A DNA stretch of 29,835 nucleotides from the NCBI GenBank assembly GCA_003524435.1, contig DQHP01000101.1:1-29835 (forward strand), in the 5' to 3' direction. A model generated the notes under the pieces. That model saw nothing but the letters and a program-made list of their open reading frames with translations, was not told the DNA's origin and did not search any database. Below, piece by piece: positions 21,166 through 28,639 of this stretch (position 1 is its first letter; each line of letters opens with the position of its first letter). The stretch comes from Microbacterium sp. GTDB lineage: Bacteria > Actinomycetota > Actinomycetes > Actinomycetales > Microbacteriaceae. The translations under genes were made by a program, and so were the position numbers.

Positions 21166-22947
21166 TTAGGCCTCGTCGGACTCCGGCTCGAAGTCCACGC
21201 CAGCTTCGGCACGCTGCGCATCGGTGATCGGCGCCGGAGCGCTGGTCAGCGGGTCAAAGCCGTTGCCGGTCTTCGGGAACGCGATGACCTCGCGGATCGA
21301 CTCGGTCTTGGTGAGGTGCTGCAGCACGCGGTCCATGCCCAGCGCGATTCCGCCGTGGGGCGGGGCGCCGAACTTGAACGCATCCAGCAAGAAGCCGAAC
21401 TGTTCGTTCGCGACCTCATCCGAGATGCCCATGACCTCGAACACGCGCTTCTGCACGTCTTCGCGGTGGATACGGATCGAGCCGCCGCCGAGCTCTGAGC
21501 CGTTGCAGACGATGTCGTAGGCGTAGGCGAGAGCGGATCCGGGGTCGGTGTCGAACGTGTCAGCAAACTCTGGCTTCGGGCCGGTGAAGGCGTGGTGGAC
21601 GGCCGTCCATGCGCCAGCCCCGACGGCGACGTCACCGGATGCTACGGCATCCGCCGCAGGCTCGAACATCGGAGCATCTACAACCCAGGTGAACGCGAAG
21701 GTGTCGGGGTCAAGCAGATCGAGGCGACGACCGATCTCCACGCGAGCAGCGCCGAGCAGCGCACGCGAGTCTTTCGCCGAACCGGCGGCGAAGAACACAC
21801 AGTCGCCAGGCTGCGCGCCAACCAGAGAAGCAAGGCCTGCCTGCTCTGCCTCGGACAGGTTCTTGGCCACCGGGCCGCCGAGCGAGCCGTCTTCGTTGAA
21901 GAGGACGTAGGCGAGGCCGCGGGCACCGCGCTGTTTTGCCCAGTCCTGCCAGGCGTCGAGCTTCTTGCGGGGCTGGCTTGCGCCGCCGGGCATGACGACC
22001 GCGCCGACGTACTCCGCCTGGAACACTCGGAAAGTGGTCTCCGAGAAGTAGGACGTCGCCTCGACGAGCTCGAGACCGAACCGCAGGTCAGGTTTGTCGG
22101 AGCCGTACTTCGCCATCGCATCGGCGTAGGTGATGCGCGGAATCGGCGTCTGCACGTCGACGTCGATGGTCTTCCACATCGCGGTGATGACGCTTTCCAT
22201 CATCTCGATGACGTCTTCCTGGTCAACGAAGCTCATCTCGATGTCGAGCTGCGTGAACTCCGGCTGCCGGTCGGCACGGAAGTCCTCATCGCGGTACGAG
22301 CGCGCCATCTGGTAATACTTCTCGATGCCGCCGACCATGAGCAGCTGCTTGAACAGCTGCGGGCTCTGCGGCAGGGCGTACCAGCTGCCGGGGTGCAGGC
22401 GTGCGGGCACGACGAAGTCGCGAGCGCCCTCTGGCGTCGAGCGCGTGAGCGTCGGAGTCTCAACCTCGACGAACTCGCGTGCATCAAGAACCTCGCGCAC
22501 GGCCTTGTAAACCTTCGAGCGCAGGCGAAGAGCGGATGCCGCGGCCGGGCGACGCAGGTCGAGATAGCGGTACTTGAACCGCACATCCTCACCGACCGTC
22601 TCAGAGTCGCCGAGACCCGTCGAGACCTGGAAGGGGAGAGGAGCAGATTCGTTGAGGACCTCGACGCTGGTCGCGATCACTTCGATCTCGCCGCTGGGAA
22701 GGTTCGGGTTGGCGTTTCCCTCTGGGCGGCGGGAAACCTCGCCGGTGACCTTGAGGACGAACTCGCTGCGCAGCGGGTGCGCAGTCGCTTCGTCGCGGAT
22801 GACCACCTGGGCGATGCCCGAGGCATCGCGGAGATCGATGAACGCGACTCCTCCGTGATCACGACGACGATCGACCCAGCCCGAGAGGGTGATGGTCTGA
22901 CCGATGTGTTCGGCTCGCAGGGAGCCGGTCGTGTGAGTGCGAAGCAC
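21166..22947 (-). CDS. aspS: aspartyl-tRNA synthetase
   Basis: This class II synthetase charges tRNA with aspartate. The 593-residue protein has the N-terminal anticodon-binding OB fold (ITLSGWVDRRRDHGGVAFIDLRD at about 19-41). The catalytic domain carries motif 2 (YRDEDFRADRQPEFTQLD near 215-233) and motif 3 (GIALGMDRVLQHL near 550). The bacterial-type insertion domain lies between. Length is normal for bacterial AspRS. Whether it is discriminating or also charges tRNA-Asn cannot be decided here. The GTG start at 22947 follows GGAGGA at good spacing. A TAGAAT -10 lies at 22984-22989. Confidence 0.98.
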   Translation of the reverse strand: MLRTHTTGSLRAEHIGQTITLSGWVDRRRDHGGVAFIDLRDASGIAQVVIRDEATAHPLRSEFVLKVTGEVSRRPEGNANPNLPSGEIEVIATSVEVLNESAPLPFQVSTGLGDSETVGEDVRFKYRYLDLRRPAAASALRLRSKVYKAVREVLDAREFVEVETPTLTRSTPEGARDFVVPARLHPGSWYALPQSPQLFKQLLMVGGIEKYYQMARSYRDEDFRADRQPEFTQLDIEMSFVDQEDVIEMMESVITAMWKTIDVDVQTPIPRITYADAMAKYGSDKPDLRFGLELVEATSYFSETTFRVFQAEYVGAVVMPGGASQPRKKLDAWQDWAKQRGARGLAYVLFNEDGSLGGPVAKNLSEAEQAGLASLVGAQPGDCVFFAAGSAKDSRALLGAARVEIGRRLDLLDPDTFAFTWVVDAPMFEPAADAVASGDVAVGAGAWTAVHHAFTGPKPEFADTFDTDPGSALAYAYDIVCNGSELGGGSIRIHREDVQKRVFEVMGISDEVANEQFGFLLDAFKFGAPPHGGIALGMDRVLQHLTKTESIREVIAFPKTGNGFDPLTSAPAPITDAQRAEAGVDFEPESDEA

Positions 22948-22983
22948 GGAAGATTCCTCCAGTTCAGAAAAGGGAACTTGCCC

Positions 22984-22989
22984 ATTCTA
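22984..22989 (-). promoter_or_regulatory. -10 element of aspS
   Basis: TAGAAT on the minus strand predicts a leader of about 30 bases, which contains the GGAGGA ribosome binding site. It is divergent from the promoter of the membrane protein at 23047. Confidence 0.45.
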
Positions 22990-23033
22990 CGGGGCTGCGT
23001 CGAGGCATCCTCGCCCCATCCTGTACGCCCCTC

Positions 23034-23039
23034 TAGACT
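23034..23039 (+). promoter_or_regulatory. -10 element of the DUF5684-like gene, leaderless arrangement
   Basis: TAGACT is followed by seven bases and the ATG at 23047. There is no usable Shine-Dalgarno sequence. Confidence 0.5.
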
Positions 23040-23046
23040 CGAGGCC

Positions 23047-23412
23047 ATGGACGTCAACGACTACACCGCACAGGTCTTCTCCGGCACCGGAAGCATCTTC
23101 ATTCTTGTGCTGTACATCCTCTATGCAGTGGCGCTGTGGAAGGTCTTCTCCAAGGCCGGTTACCCCGGCATCCTTGCGCTGATTCCTATCGTCAATGTGA
23201 TCTTCCTGGTGAAGGTTGCAGGCATGTCGGGGTGGTTCTCTCTGCTGTATCTGATCCCGATCGTGAACATCGTCTTCGCGATCATCGTCGCCTTCAAGGA
23301 GGGGGCGAACTTCGGCAAGGGCGGCGTCTTCTCGTTCTTCCTGTTGTGGATATTCCCGTTCATCGGCCACTTCATCATCGGCTTCGACTCCTCCCGCTAC
23401 CGGCAGGTCTAG
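23047..23412 (+). CDS. DUF5684-like integral membrane protein
   Basis: The 121-residue protein has four hydrophobic segments and internal similarity. The repeated pattern KAGYPGILALIPIVNVIFLVKVAG and GMSGWFSLLYLIPIVNIVFAIIVAF is characteristic of the DUF5684 family of small actinobacterial membrane proteins. No function is known to me. The frame is open far upstream (to 21592) only because it is antisense to aspS; the ATG at 23047 with its -10 element is the true start. It is followed after one base by the phosphatase gene, so the two are probably one operon. Confidence 0.85.
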   Translation: MDVNDYTAQVFSGTGSIFILVLYILYAVALWKVFSKAGYPGILALIPIVNVIFLVKVAGMSGWFSLLYLIPIVNIVFAIIVAFKEGANFGKGGVFSFFLLWIFPFIGHFIIGFDSSRYRQV

Positions 23413-23413
23413 G

Positions 23414-24040
23414 ATGCCCGCGGAACGCCTTCATCTTGTTCGCCACGGCGAAGTGCACAACCCCGAACGTGTGCTCTACGGTCGGCTTCCGAACTATCGA
23501 CTGAGCGAGGACGGGCGGCGGATGGCGCGGGCAGCCGCCGACCACATCGCGACGCTGGGCCGTCCGGTGACGTCGCTGCGTTGCTCACCGCTGCAGCGCG
23601 CTCAGGAATCGGCGGAACCCTTCACAGAGGTCTTCGGCCTCGCGCCGGTCATCGAGGAGCGAGTCATCGAGCCGACTAACATCTTCGAGGGTCGCCGTAT
23701 GAGCCGGGCGCTGCGCGATCCTCGCAGTTGGTGGCACTTACGCAATCCGTCTGTGCCCAGTTGGGGCGAGCCCTATGCGGCGATCGCCGCACGCATGGAA
23801 GCAGCGATGAACGACGCCTGGCATGAGACAGACGATGGGGACATCGTGATCGTCTCGCATCAGGCGCCGATCTGGATCACACACCTGCATGTCGCCGGAC
23901 TCCGGCTGCAGCACGATCCTCGTACGCGGCGCTGTGCCCTCTCGAGCGTGACCTCGTTCGAACGCGTGGGCGGCGACGTCTGGCGAGAGATCGACTACGC
24001 CGAGCCGGCCGCAGCGGGCATCGACCTCGGCGCGGTGTAG
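23414..24040 (+). CDS. histidine phosphatase (phosphoglycerate-mutase-like) family protein
   Basis: The 208-residue cytoplasmic protein opens with HLVRHGEVHNP, giving the catalytic R10-H11-G12. RCSPLQRAQESAEPF follows near residue 56, an acidic IEPTNIFEG near 94, and the second histidine in IVSHQAPIWITHL near 150. Substrate unknown. In mycobacteria the homologous gene stands directly before the thioredoxin-like, ccdA, resB and ccsA genes. Here the same order holds except that 1.4 kb with a flavoprotein and MerR gene intervenes. It converges with the gene at 24064. Confidence 0.9.
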   Translation: MPAERLHLVRHGEVHNPERVLYGRLPNYRLSEDGRRMARAAADHIATLGRPVTSLRCSPLQRAQESAEPFTEVFGLAPVIEERVIEPTNIFEGRRMSRALRDPRSWWHLRNPSVPSWGEPYAAIAARMEAAMNDAWHETDDGDIVIVSHQAPIWITHLHVAGLRLQHDPRTRRCALSSVTSFERVGGDVWREIDYAEPAAAGIDLGAV

Positions 24041-24063
24041 CTGCGCACCACTTTTCAAAATCG

Positions 24064-24963
24064 TCAGCCGTGGGCGAGTTCCTGCACGACGGCTGAGGCC
24101 GCTAGTTGGCCAGCGGCTGCCGCCTGGATGACGGATGCCATCGGTCCGGGCATCGATGCGCGGTGGGCGAGGTCTCCTGCTGCACTGATGCCGGCAACAG
24201 AGGTGTGTCCGAAATCGTCGATCTCAATCGCGCCGCTATCGAGCATTCGCAATCCGAGATGCTCGATGAACGGCGCACGTTGGCGAAACCCTCCCGCCGC
24301 GAGGAACAACCCTGCAACGCCAACGACTTCTGCCCCGGCGGTGACGGCGACACCGTCGTCTGCGGCGCGCACCTGGGCTACGACGGCGGATGCAACGCGC
24401 GCACCGGCGGCCTCGAGCGCGGCCCGTTCCTCCTCGGCGACGGGTTCGTCGATCGGGAACACCGTGATGCTCTGGGCGATGCGTCCGAGCATCCCCAGTA
24501 GATGCGCGGCACGAGGCCCTGAGCCGATAATTCCGATGTCGGCGCCATCGAACTCGTGGCCGTCGCAGAACGGACATACGAAAGCGCCGCGGCCCCAGAG
24601 CTCATCGAGCCCATCGACATGAGGAAGTTCATCGGCAAGGCCGGTGGCGAGGACGATGCGGCGAGCATCTTCGCTGTGCCCATCAGGGAAGTGCACCGTG
24701 AAGTTGTCGACGGCTCCTGAGATGCGCGCCACCGTGCCTGCGCTGAATTCCACATCCCGATATTCGGTGAGTTGCTTCTTCGCCCGCGCGCGATATTTCG
24801 CTGGAGCAGTACCGTCGTCGCCGAGCACATTGTGCATATGCAAGACAGTGCCGTTGCGGTACGCACCCGAATCGAGTAAAAGCGTCTTGCGGTGCATCCT
24901 TCCCAGTGTCAGTCCTGCCTGCAGCCCCGCGGGGCCAGCGCCGATCACAATCGCGTCATACAT
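24064..24963 (-). CDS. thioredoxin-reductase-like NAD(P)/FAD-dependent oxidoreductase
   Basis: The 299-residue flavoprotein has the FAD motif VIGAGPAGLQAG at residues 6-17 and an NAD(P)H motif GIIGSGPRAAHLL near 145-157. A redox pair lies at C130-P-F-C133, in the spot used by low-molecular-weight thioredoxin reductases. The second FAD motif is ISAAGDLAHR near 260-270. It probably transfers electrons from NADPH to a disulfide protein. The ATG at 24963 follows AGGAGAGGA; the open frame to 25011 is not used. It is divergent from a MerR regulator whose start codon lies in a perfect palindrome. Confidence 0.88.
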   Translation of the reverse strand: MYDAIVIGAGPAGLQAGLTLGRMHRKTLLLDSGAYRNGTVLHMHNVLGDDGTAPAKYRARAKKQLTEYRDVEFSAGTVARISGAVDNFTVHFPDGHSEDARRIVLATGLADELPHVDGLDELWGRGAFVCPFCDGHEFDGADIGIIGSGPRAAHLLGMLGRIAQSITVFPIDEPVAEEERAALEAAGARVASAVVAQVRAADDGVAVTAGAEVVGVAGLFLAAGGFRQRAPFIEHLGLRMLDSGAIEIDDFGHTSVAGISAAGDLAHRASMPGPMASVIQAAAAGQLAASAVVQELAHG

Positions 24964-25002
24964 GGTGATTCCTCTCCTGATCTTGCTTTCTCGATCAGTG
25001 TG

Positions 25003-25026
25003 TGACTTCATGTCAACATGAAGTCA
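25003..25026. promoter_or_regulatory. MerR-type operator, 24-bp palindrome spanning the merR-type start codon
   Basis: TGACTTCATGT (25003-25013) and ACATGAAGTCA (25016-25026) form an 11-bp perfect inverted repeat around CA. It lies between the divergent flavoprotein and MerR genes and contains the MerR start codon at 25018-25020. On the minus strand TTGACT at its edge could be a -35 with the long spacer that MerR proteins need. Confidence 0.7.
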
Positions 25027-25422
25027 AGTTCGCAGCATCCATGGTCCGTCGGAGAGGTCGCCGAGAGATTCGAACTGCCCACTAATGTGCTGCGGCACTG
25101 GGAATCTGTCGGACTCTTGCAACCCGACCGCGATGCAGCGGGCCGCCGGCGATACGGGGAAGACGAGATCGTGCGCATCGCTGTCATACAGCGCAGCAAG
25201 GCCGCAGGGATGACCCTCGAGCAGATTGCGATTCTGCTTGATGACGGCAGGCGTGGCCGGCACGAGGTTCTTTTCGCGCACCTCGCTGATCTCGACAGGC
25301 GCATGGAAGAGATGCGGCTATCGAAGGAGATGACCGAACATGCCGTCCAGTGCAGTGCGCATGACATCACGACATGTCCGCAGTTTCGTGCGGGAGTCGA
25401 TGATGTGCTGGCGAAGTTCTAA
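25018..25422 (+). CDS. MerR-family transcriptional regulator
   Basis: The 134-residue protein has the MerR DNA-binding domain: WSVGEVAERFELPTNVLRHWESVGLLQP at residues 9-36 and RRYGEDEIVRIAVIQRSKAAGMTLEQIAILL at 44-74. A dimerisation helix follows. The C-terminal tail has C112-x-x-H115-x4-C120-P, a compact metal- or redox-sensing candidate. It probably controls the divergent flavoprotein gene through the palindrome at 25003, and represses itself because that site covers its own start codon. No ribosome binding site was seen. Confidence 0.87.
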   Translation: MKSSSQHPWSVGEVAERFELPTNVLRHWESVGLLQPDRDAAGRRRYGEDEIVRIAVIQRSKAAGMTLEQIAILLDDGRRGRHEVLFAHLADLDRRMEEMRLSKEMTEHAVQCSAHDITTCPQFRAGVDDVLAKF

Positions 25423-25465
25423 AGGCGTGGTGTATGCGTCCAGATCACCCATAGAATCCCGCGCG

Positions 25466-25471
25466 TAGACT
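25466..25471 (+). promoter_or_regulatory. -10 element of the cytochrome c maturation operon, leaderless arrangement
   Basis: TAGACT is followed by GGGAAT and the GTG at 25478. The spacing selects this GTG rather than the ATG at 25493. Confidence 0.6.
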
Positions 25472-25477
25472 GGGAAT

Positions 25478-26125
25478 GTGCCACTCGCCTCGATGATTCG
25501 ACCGAATCGCAGCGGCCGCTCCCACGCTCGACACGCACGTCGGATGCTCGGAGCTGCGCTCGCCGCGACGTTCGCTGTCTCTCTAGTCGCCTGTGCTCCC
25601 GATCCGGTGGCCGAGCAGTATCTCGAGGGCAATGACAAGGGATACATCTCCGCCGACGGCGCCTACGCTGAGATCGCACCCGAGGACCGTGGCGAGCCCA
25701 TCGTCTTCGGCGGCGTCACCGAAGACGGCGAAGCTTTTTCCAGCGAGGACATCGCCGGGGACGTCACGGTCGTCAACTTCTGGTACGCGGCCTGCGCGCC
25801 GTGTCGGTTGGAAGCCAAAGACCTCGAATCCGTCTGGCAGGCGAACGAAGACGAAGACGTGTCGTTCATCGGCGTGAACATTTATGACCAGCCCGACACT
25901 GCGAAGGCCTTCGCTGAGGCGTATGGCGTGACATACCCGAGCCTCATTGACGTTGACAGCGGTGAGGCGAAGCTTGCATTCGCCAGCGATGCACCGCTGC
26001 AGGGAACGCCGTCCACGCTCGTGCTCGATAAGCAGGGGCGCGTCGCCGCGCGCATCATTGGTCCGCTCGATGGCCCCTCGATTCTCTCCACGCTCGTCAA
26101 GGACGCGCTCGCGGAGAGCGCGTGA
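25478..26125 (+). CDS. ResA/TlpA-family extracytoplasmic thiol-disulfide lipoprotein
   Basis: This thioredoxin-fold protein probably reduces the heme-binding cysteines of apocytochrome c. The 215-residue protein has an Arg-rich N-terminus, one hydrophobic segment, and a lipobox LVAC (C39) for membrane anchoring. The active site is C106-A-P-C109 in VVNFWYAACAPCRLEA, and GTPSTLVLD near 177 supplies the cis-proline. The GTG at 25478 is supported by the -10 element. The stop overlaps the ccdA GTG by four bases (GTGA). It is the first gene of the maturation operon. Confidence 0.92.
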   Translation: MPLASMIRPNRSGRSHARHARRMLGAALAATFAVSLVACAPDPVAEQYLEGNDKGYISADGAYAEIAPEDRGEPIVFGGVTEDGEAFSSEDIAGDVTVVNFWYAACAPCRLEAKDLESVWQANEDEDVSFIGVNIYDQPDTAKAFAEAYGVTYPSLIDVDSGEAKLAFASDAPLQGTPSTLVLDKQGRVAARIIGPLDGPSILSTLVKDALAESA

Positions 26126-26907
26126 ACAGTCCTGAGCTCATAAATTCGGGTGCACTCTGGCTCGCAATTCCGGTCGCGATGCTCGCAGGGCTGGTGTCTT
26201 TTTTGTCACCCTGTGTGCTTCCGCTGGTGCCCGGATACCTCGGGTTCCTCGGGGGAGCGGTCGCGCCGCGCGGGGGCTCTTACTCTTCGACGGGCTCGGC
26301 GCAGGGAACAAGCGCAGGGGGCGGAGTGGGCCGTCGACGGCTCGTGCTCGGCGTGCTGCTGTTCATCCTGGGTTTCAGCGTCGTCTTCGTTGCATCCACC
26401 GCGCTCAGCGGCACCGTTGGCATCTTCCTGGTTCGCTGGGGCGACATCATTACTCGAGTCCTTGGCGTGGTCATCGTTTTGATGGGCCTCGTCTTCCTCG
26501 GCCTGTTTGGCTTCGCGCAACGTGAGTTTCGTTTTCAGGTTGATTCGAAGACCGGGATCATCGGCGCTCCGCTCCTTGGTATCGCCCTCGGCATCGGCTG
26601 GGCACCGTGCCTTGGCCCCACCCTCATCGCGATCGTGGCCCTGTCAGTTAATGTCGGCGATCCAGTTCGCGCCGGATTCCTCGGTCTTGCGTACAGCTTC
26701 GGCCTCGGCATCCCGTTCCTCCTCGTCGCTCTTGGCTTTAGCTGGGCGACCAGGGCCATCGGGTTCCTGCGCCGTCATATCCGCATCGTGAACATTGCTG
26801 GTGGCGTGCTGCTTATTCTGCTCGGCATCCTGATGATCACTGGACTTTGGACCGACATCATGTCGCGCCTCGGGGCGGTGATGGGCAGTGTCTTCCTCCC
26901 GCTCTGA
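26122..26907 (+). CDS. ccdA: cytochrome c biogenesis protein CcdA (thiol electron shuttle)
   Basis: This membrane protein passes electrons from cytoplasmic thioredoxin to the extracytoplasmic ResA-type protein. The 261-residue protein has six predicted spans. Cysteines lie in SFLSPCVLPLVPGYLGFLGG near residue 30 and GWAPCLGPTLIAIVALS near 160, the two Pro-flanked Cys motifs of CcdA. A Gly/Ser-rich insert (residues about 50-72) separates the first two spans. The GTG start overlaps the resA stop, and resB follows closely. Confidence 0.93.
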   Translation: MNSPELINSGALWLAIPVAMLAGLVSFLSPCVLPLVPGYLGFLGGAVAPRGGSYSSTGSAQGTSAGGGVGRRRLVLGVLLFILGFSVVFVASTALSGTVGIFLVRWGDIITRVLGVVIVLMGLVFLGLFGFAQREFRFQVDSKTGIIGAPLLGIALGIGWAPCLGPTLIAIVALSVNVGDPVRAGFLGLAYSFGLGIPFLLVALGFSWATRAIGFLRRHIRIVNIAGGVLLILLGILMITGLWTDIMSRLGAVMGSVFLPL

Positions 26908-26935
26908 TTCCGACGCTGAAACCAAGAAGGATGCT

Positions 26936-28630
26936 GTGACGTCTTCTGACCCGCTCCGCCCGTCTGACCATGTCGACGGTGACGGCGGCGCGATCAACCA
27001 GCCACGGCTCGGCCTCGTCGGCTGGCTCCGATGGGGTTGGCGACAGCTGACCTCGATGCGCACGGCGATCATCCTGCTGCTGGTGCTCGCGGTCGCGGCC
27101 ATCCCCGGATCGATCTTCCCGCAGCGTATGGCTGACCCGAACGGCGTCACGCAGTGGAAGACAGATAACCCCGACCTGTTCCCCGTGCTCGACGCGATGA
27201 GCTTGTTCGACGTGTACCTGTCGCCGTGGTTCTCTGCGATCTACCTGCTGCTGTTCATCTCGCTCGTCGGCTGCGTCATCCCGCGCATCAAACATCACCT
27301 CAAGGCACTGCGCGCACGTCCGCCGCGGACGCCTTCGCGACTGGGGCGACTTGAGGATCATCGCGAGGTTGAACGCCCTTCGTCAGGGATCGACGGGGCG
27401 GATGCTGATGCCGAAGCATCCCGCTCGATTGACGTCGCACAAAAACAGCTCAAAGCGCTCGGCTACCGGGTTGAGCGCTATGACGCGACGTCCAGATCCG
27501 GCCGTACCTTCTCGGTCTCGGCCGAGCGCGGCTACTGGCGTGAGACCGGAAACCTGCTCTTTCACCTCGCCCTCGTCGGCGTGCTCATCACCGTGGGAGT
27601 CGGCGGCAGTTTCGCCTACACGGGGCAGCGCGTTGTTGTGGAAGGTCAGACCTTCGTGAACACGCTGCTGGATTACGAGTCGATGAACCGCGGACGCTTC
27701 GTCAGCGACGACGCGCTCAGCCCCTACGCGATGACGCTGGATTCGTTCGATGTGACGTACCAGGAGTATGGCTCGGTAGCATCCGGCCAGGCGGGCAACT
27801 TCTCCGCCAACGTGTCGGTGCGCGAGAACGGCGAAAACCGCGAGGGGTCGGTGCGAGTAAATCACCCGCTGCACGTCGGCGGCGACAAGGTGTACTTGCT
27901 CGGCAACGGGTATGCACCGACGATTACCGTCCGCAACGCCGACGGAGATGTCGTCTACAACAACTCGGTGCCGTTCCTGCCGCAGGACAACAACTTGACG
28001 TCGCTGGGTGTCATTAAGGTCACTGACGGGATGCCGGAGCAGCTCGGCATCGCCGCCTTCTTCTATCCGACCGTGGCGAAGCTCGAATCGGGCGCGTTCG
28101 CTTCGGCCTACGGAGATCTCGCGATGCCGTTGCTCACACTGCGGGTATATGAGGGCGATCTCGGAATCAACGAGGGCACCCCTCGGTCGGTGTATGTGCT
28201 TGACACCGAAGAGCTCACGCCGATCGTGGGAGACGGCAGCGATGCGCCTTCCATCGAGCTGCAGCCCGGCGAGACTGCTGATTTGCCGGACGGGCGCGGC
28301 ACGGTCACCTTCGAAGATGAATCCCCTGCAGGCGCGACTGACTACTCACAGTCGGTGAAACGGTTCGTGTCGCTGCAGATTCACCACGATGATTCCGCCG
28401 TCTGGGTGCTGGTGTTCGCACTGCTCGCACTCGGCGGGCTCATGCTTGCGCTCTTCGTGCCGCGTCGGCGCATGTGGGTGAAGGCATCCACCAGGGGCGA
28501 CGTAGTACACCTCGAATACGCGGGGCTCGCTCGTGGCGAAGACCCCACACTCGCAGCCGCCGTTGATGATCTCGTTGCCGGTCACGCGCGCTTGCTTGAT
28601 GCCCCTCCCGTAAAAGAACGCCGAAAGTAG
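26936..28630 (+). CDS. resB: cytochrome c biogenesis protein ResB
   Basis: ResB works with CcsB/CcsA as the heme-handling and ligation unit of System II cytochrome c maturation. The 564-residue protein has three early spans: about residues 40-60 (MRTAIILLLVLAVAAIPGSIFPQ), 101-122, and 205-227. A large extracytoplasmic domain follows, then a last span near 489-510 ending in VPRRRMWVK. The frame is open to GTG 26888, overlapping ccdA, but GTG 26936 is preferred because AAGAAGG lies five bases before it. The N-terminal 30 residues are acidic and variable. Confidence 0.92.
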   Translation: MTSSDPLRPSDHVDGDGGAINQPRLGLVGWLRWGWRQLTSMRTAIILLLVLAVAAIPGSIFPQRMADPNGVTQWKTDNPDLFPVLDAMSLFDVYLSPWFSAIYLLLFISLVGCVIPRIKHHLKALRARPPRTPSRLGRLEDHREVERPSSGIDGADADAEASRSIDVAQKQLKALGYRVERYDATSRSGRTFSVSAERGYWRETGNLLFHLALVGVLITVGVGGSFAYTGQRVVVEGQTFVNTLLDYESMNRGRFVSDDALSPYAMTLDSFDVTYQEYGSVASGQAGNFSANVSVRENGENREGSVRVNHPLHVGGDKVYLLGNGYAPTITVRNADGDVVYNNSVPFLPQDNNLTSLGVIKVTDGMPEQLGIAAFFYPTVAKLESGAFASAYGDLAMPLLTLRVYEGDLGINEGTPRSVYVLDTEELTPIVGDGSDAPSIELQPGETADLPDGRGTVTFEDESPAGATDYSQSVKRFVSLQIHHDDSAVWVLVFALLALGGLMLALFVPRRRMWVKASTRGDVVHLEYAGLARGEDPTLAAAVDDLVAGHARLLDAPPVKERRK

Positions 28631-28633
28631 AAT
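28628..28633 (+). promoter_or_regulatory. internal -10 element before ccsB, leaderless arrangement
   Basis: TAGAAT overlaps the resB stop codon (TAG at 28628-28630) and is followed by GGGACC and the ATG at 28640. It would give ccsB a separate leaderless transcript inside the operon. Confidence 0.45.
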
Positions 28634-28639
28634 GGGACC

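Noticed and set aside
21592..23046. Long rightward open frame of nearly 500 codons upstream of the DUF5684-like start
   Set aside because: It is antisense to aspS, has no family similarity, and arises because high-GC genes leave the opposite frame open. Only the part from 23047 is a gene.
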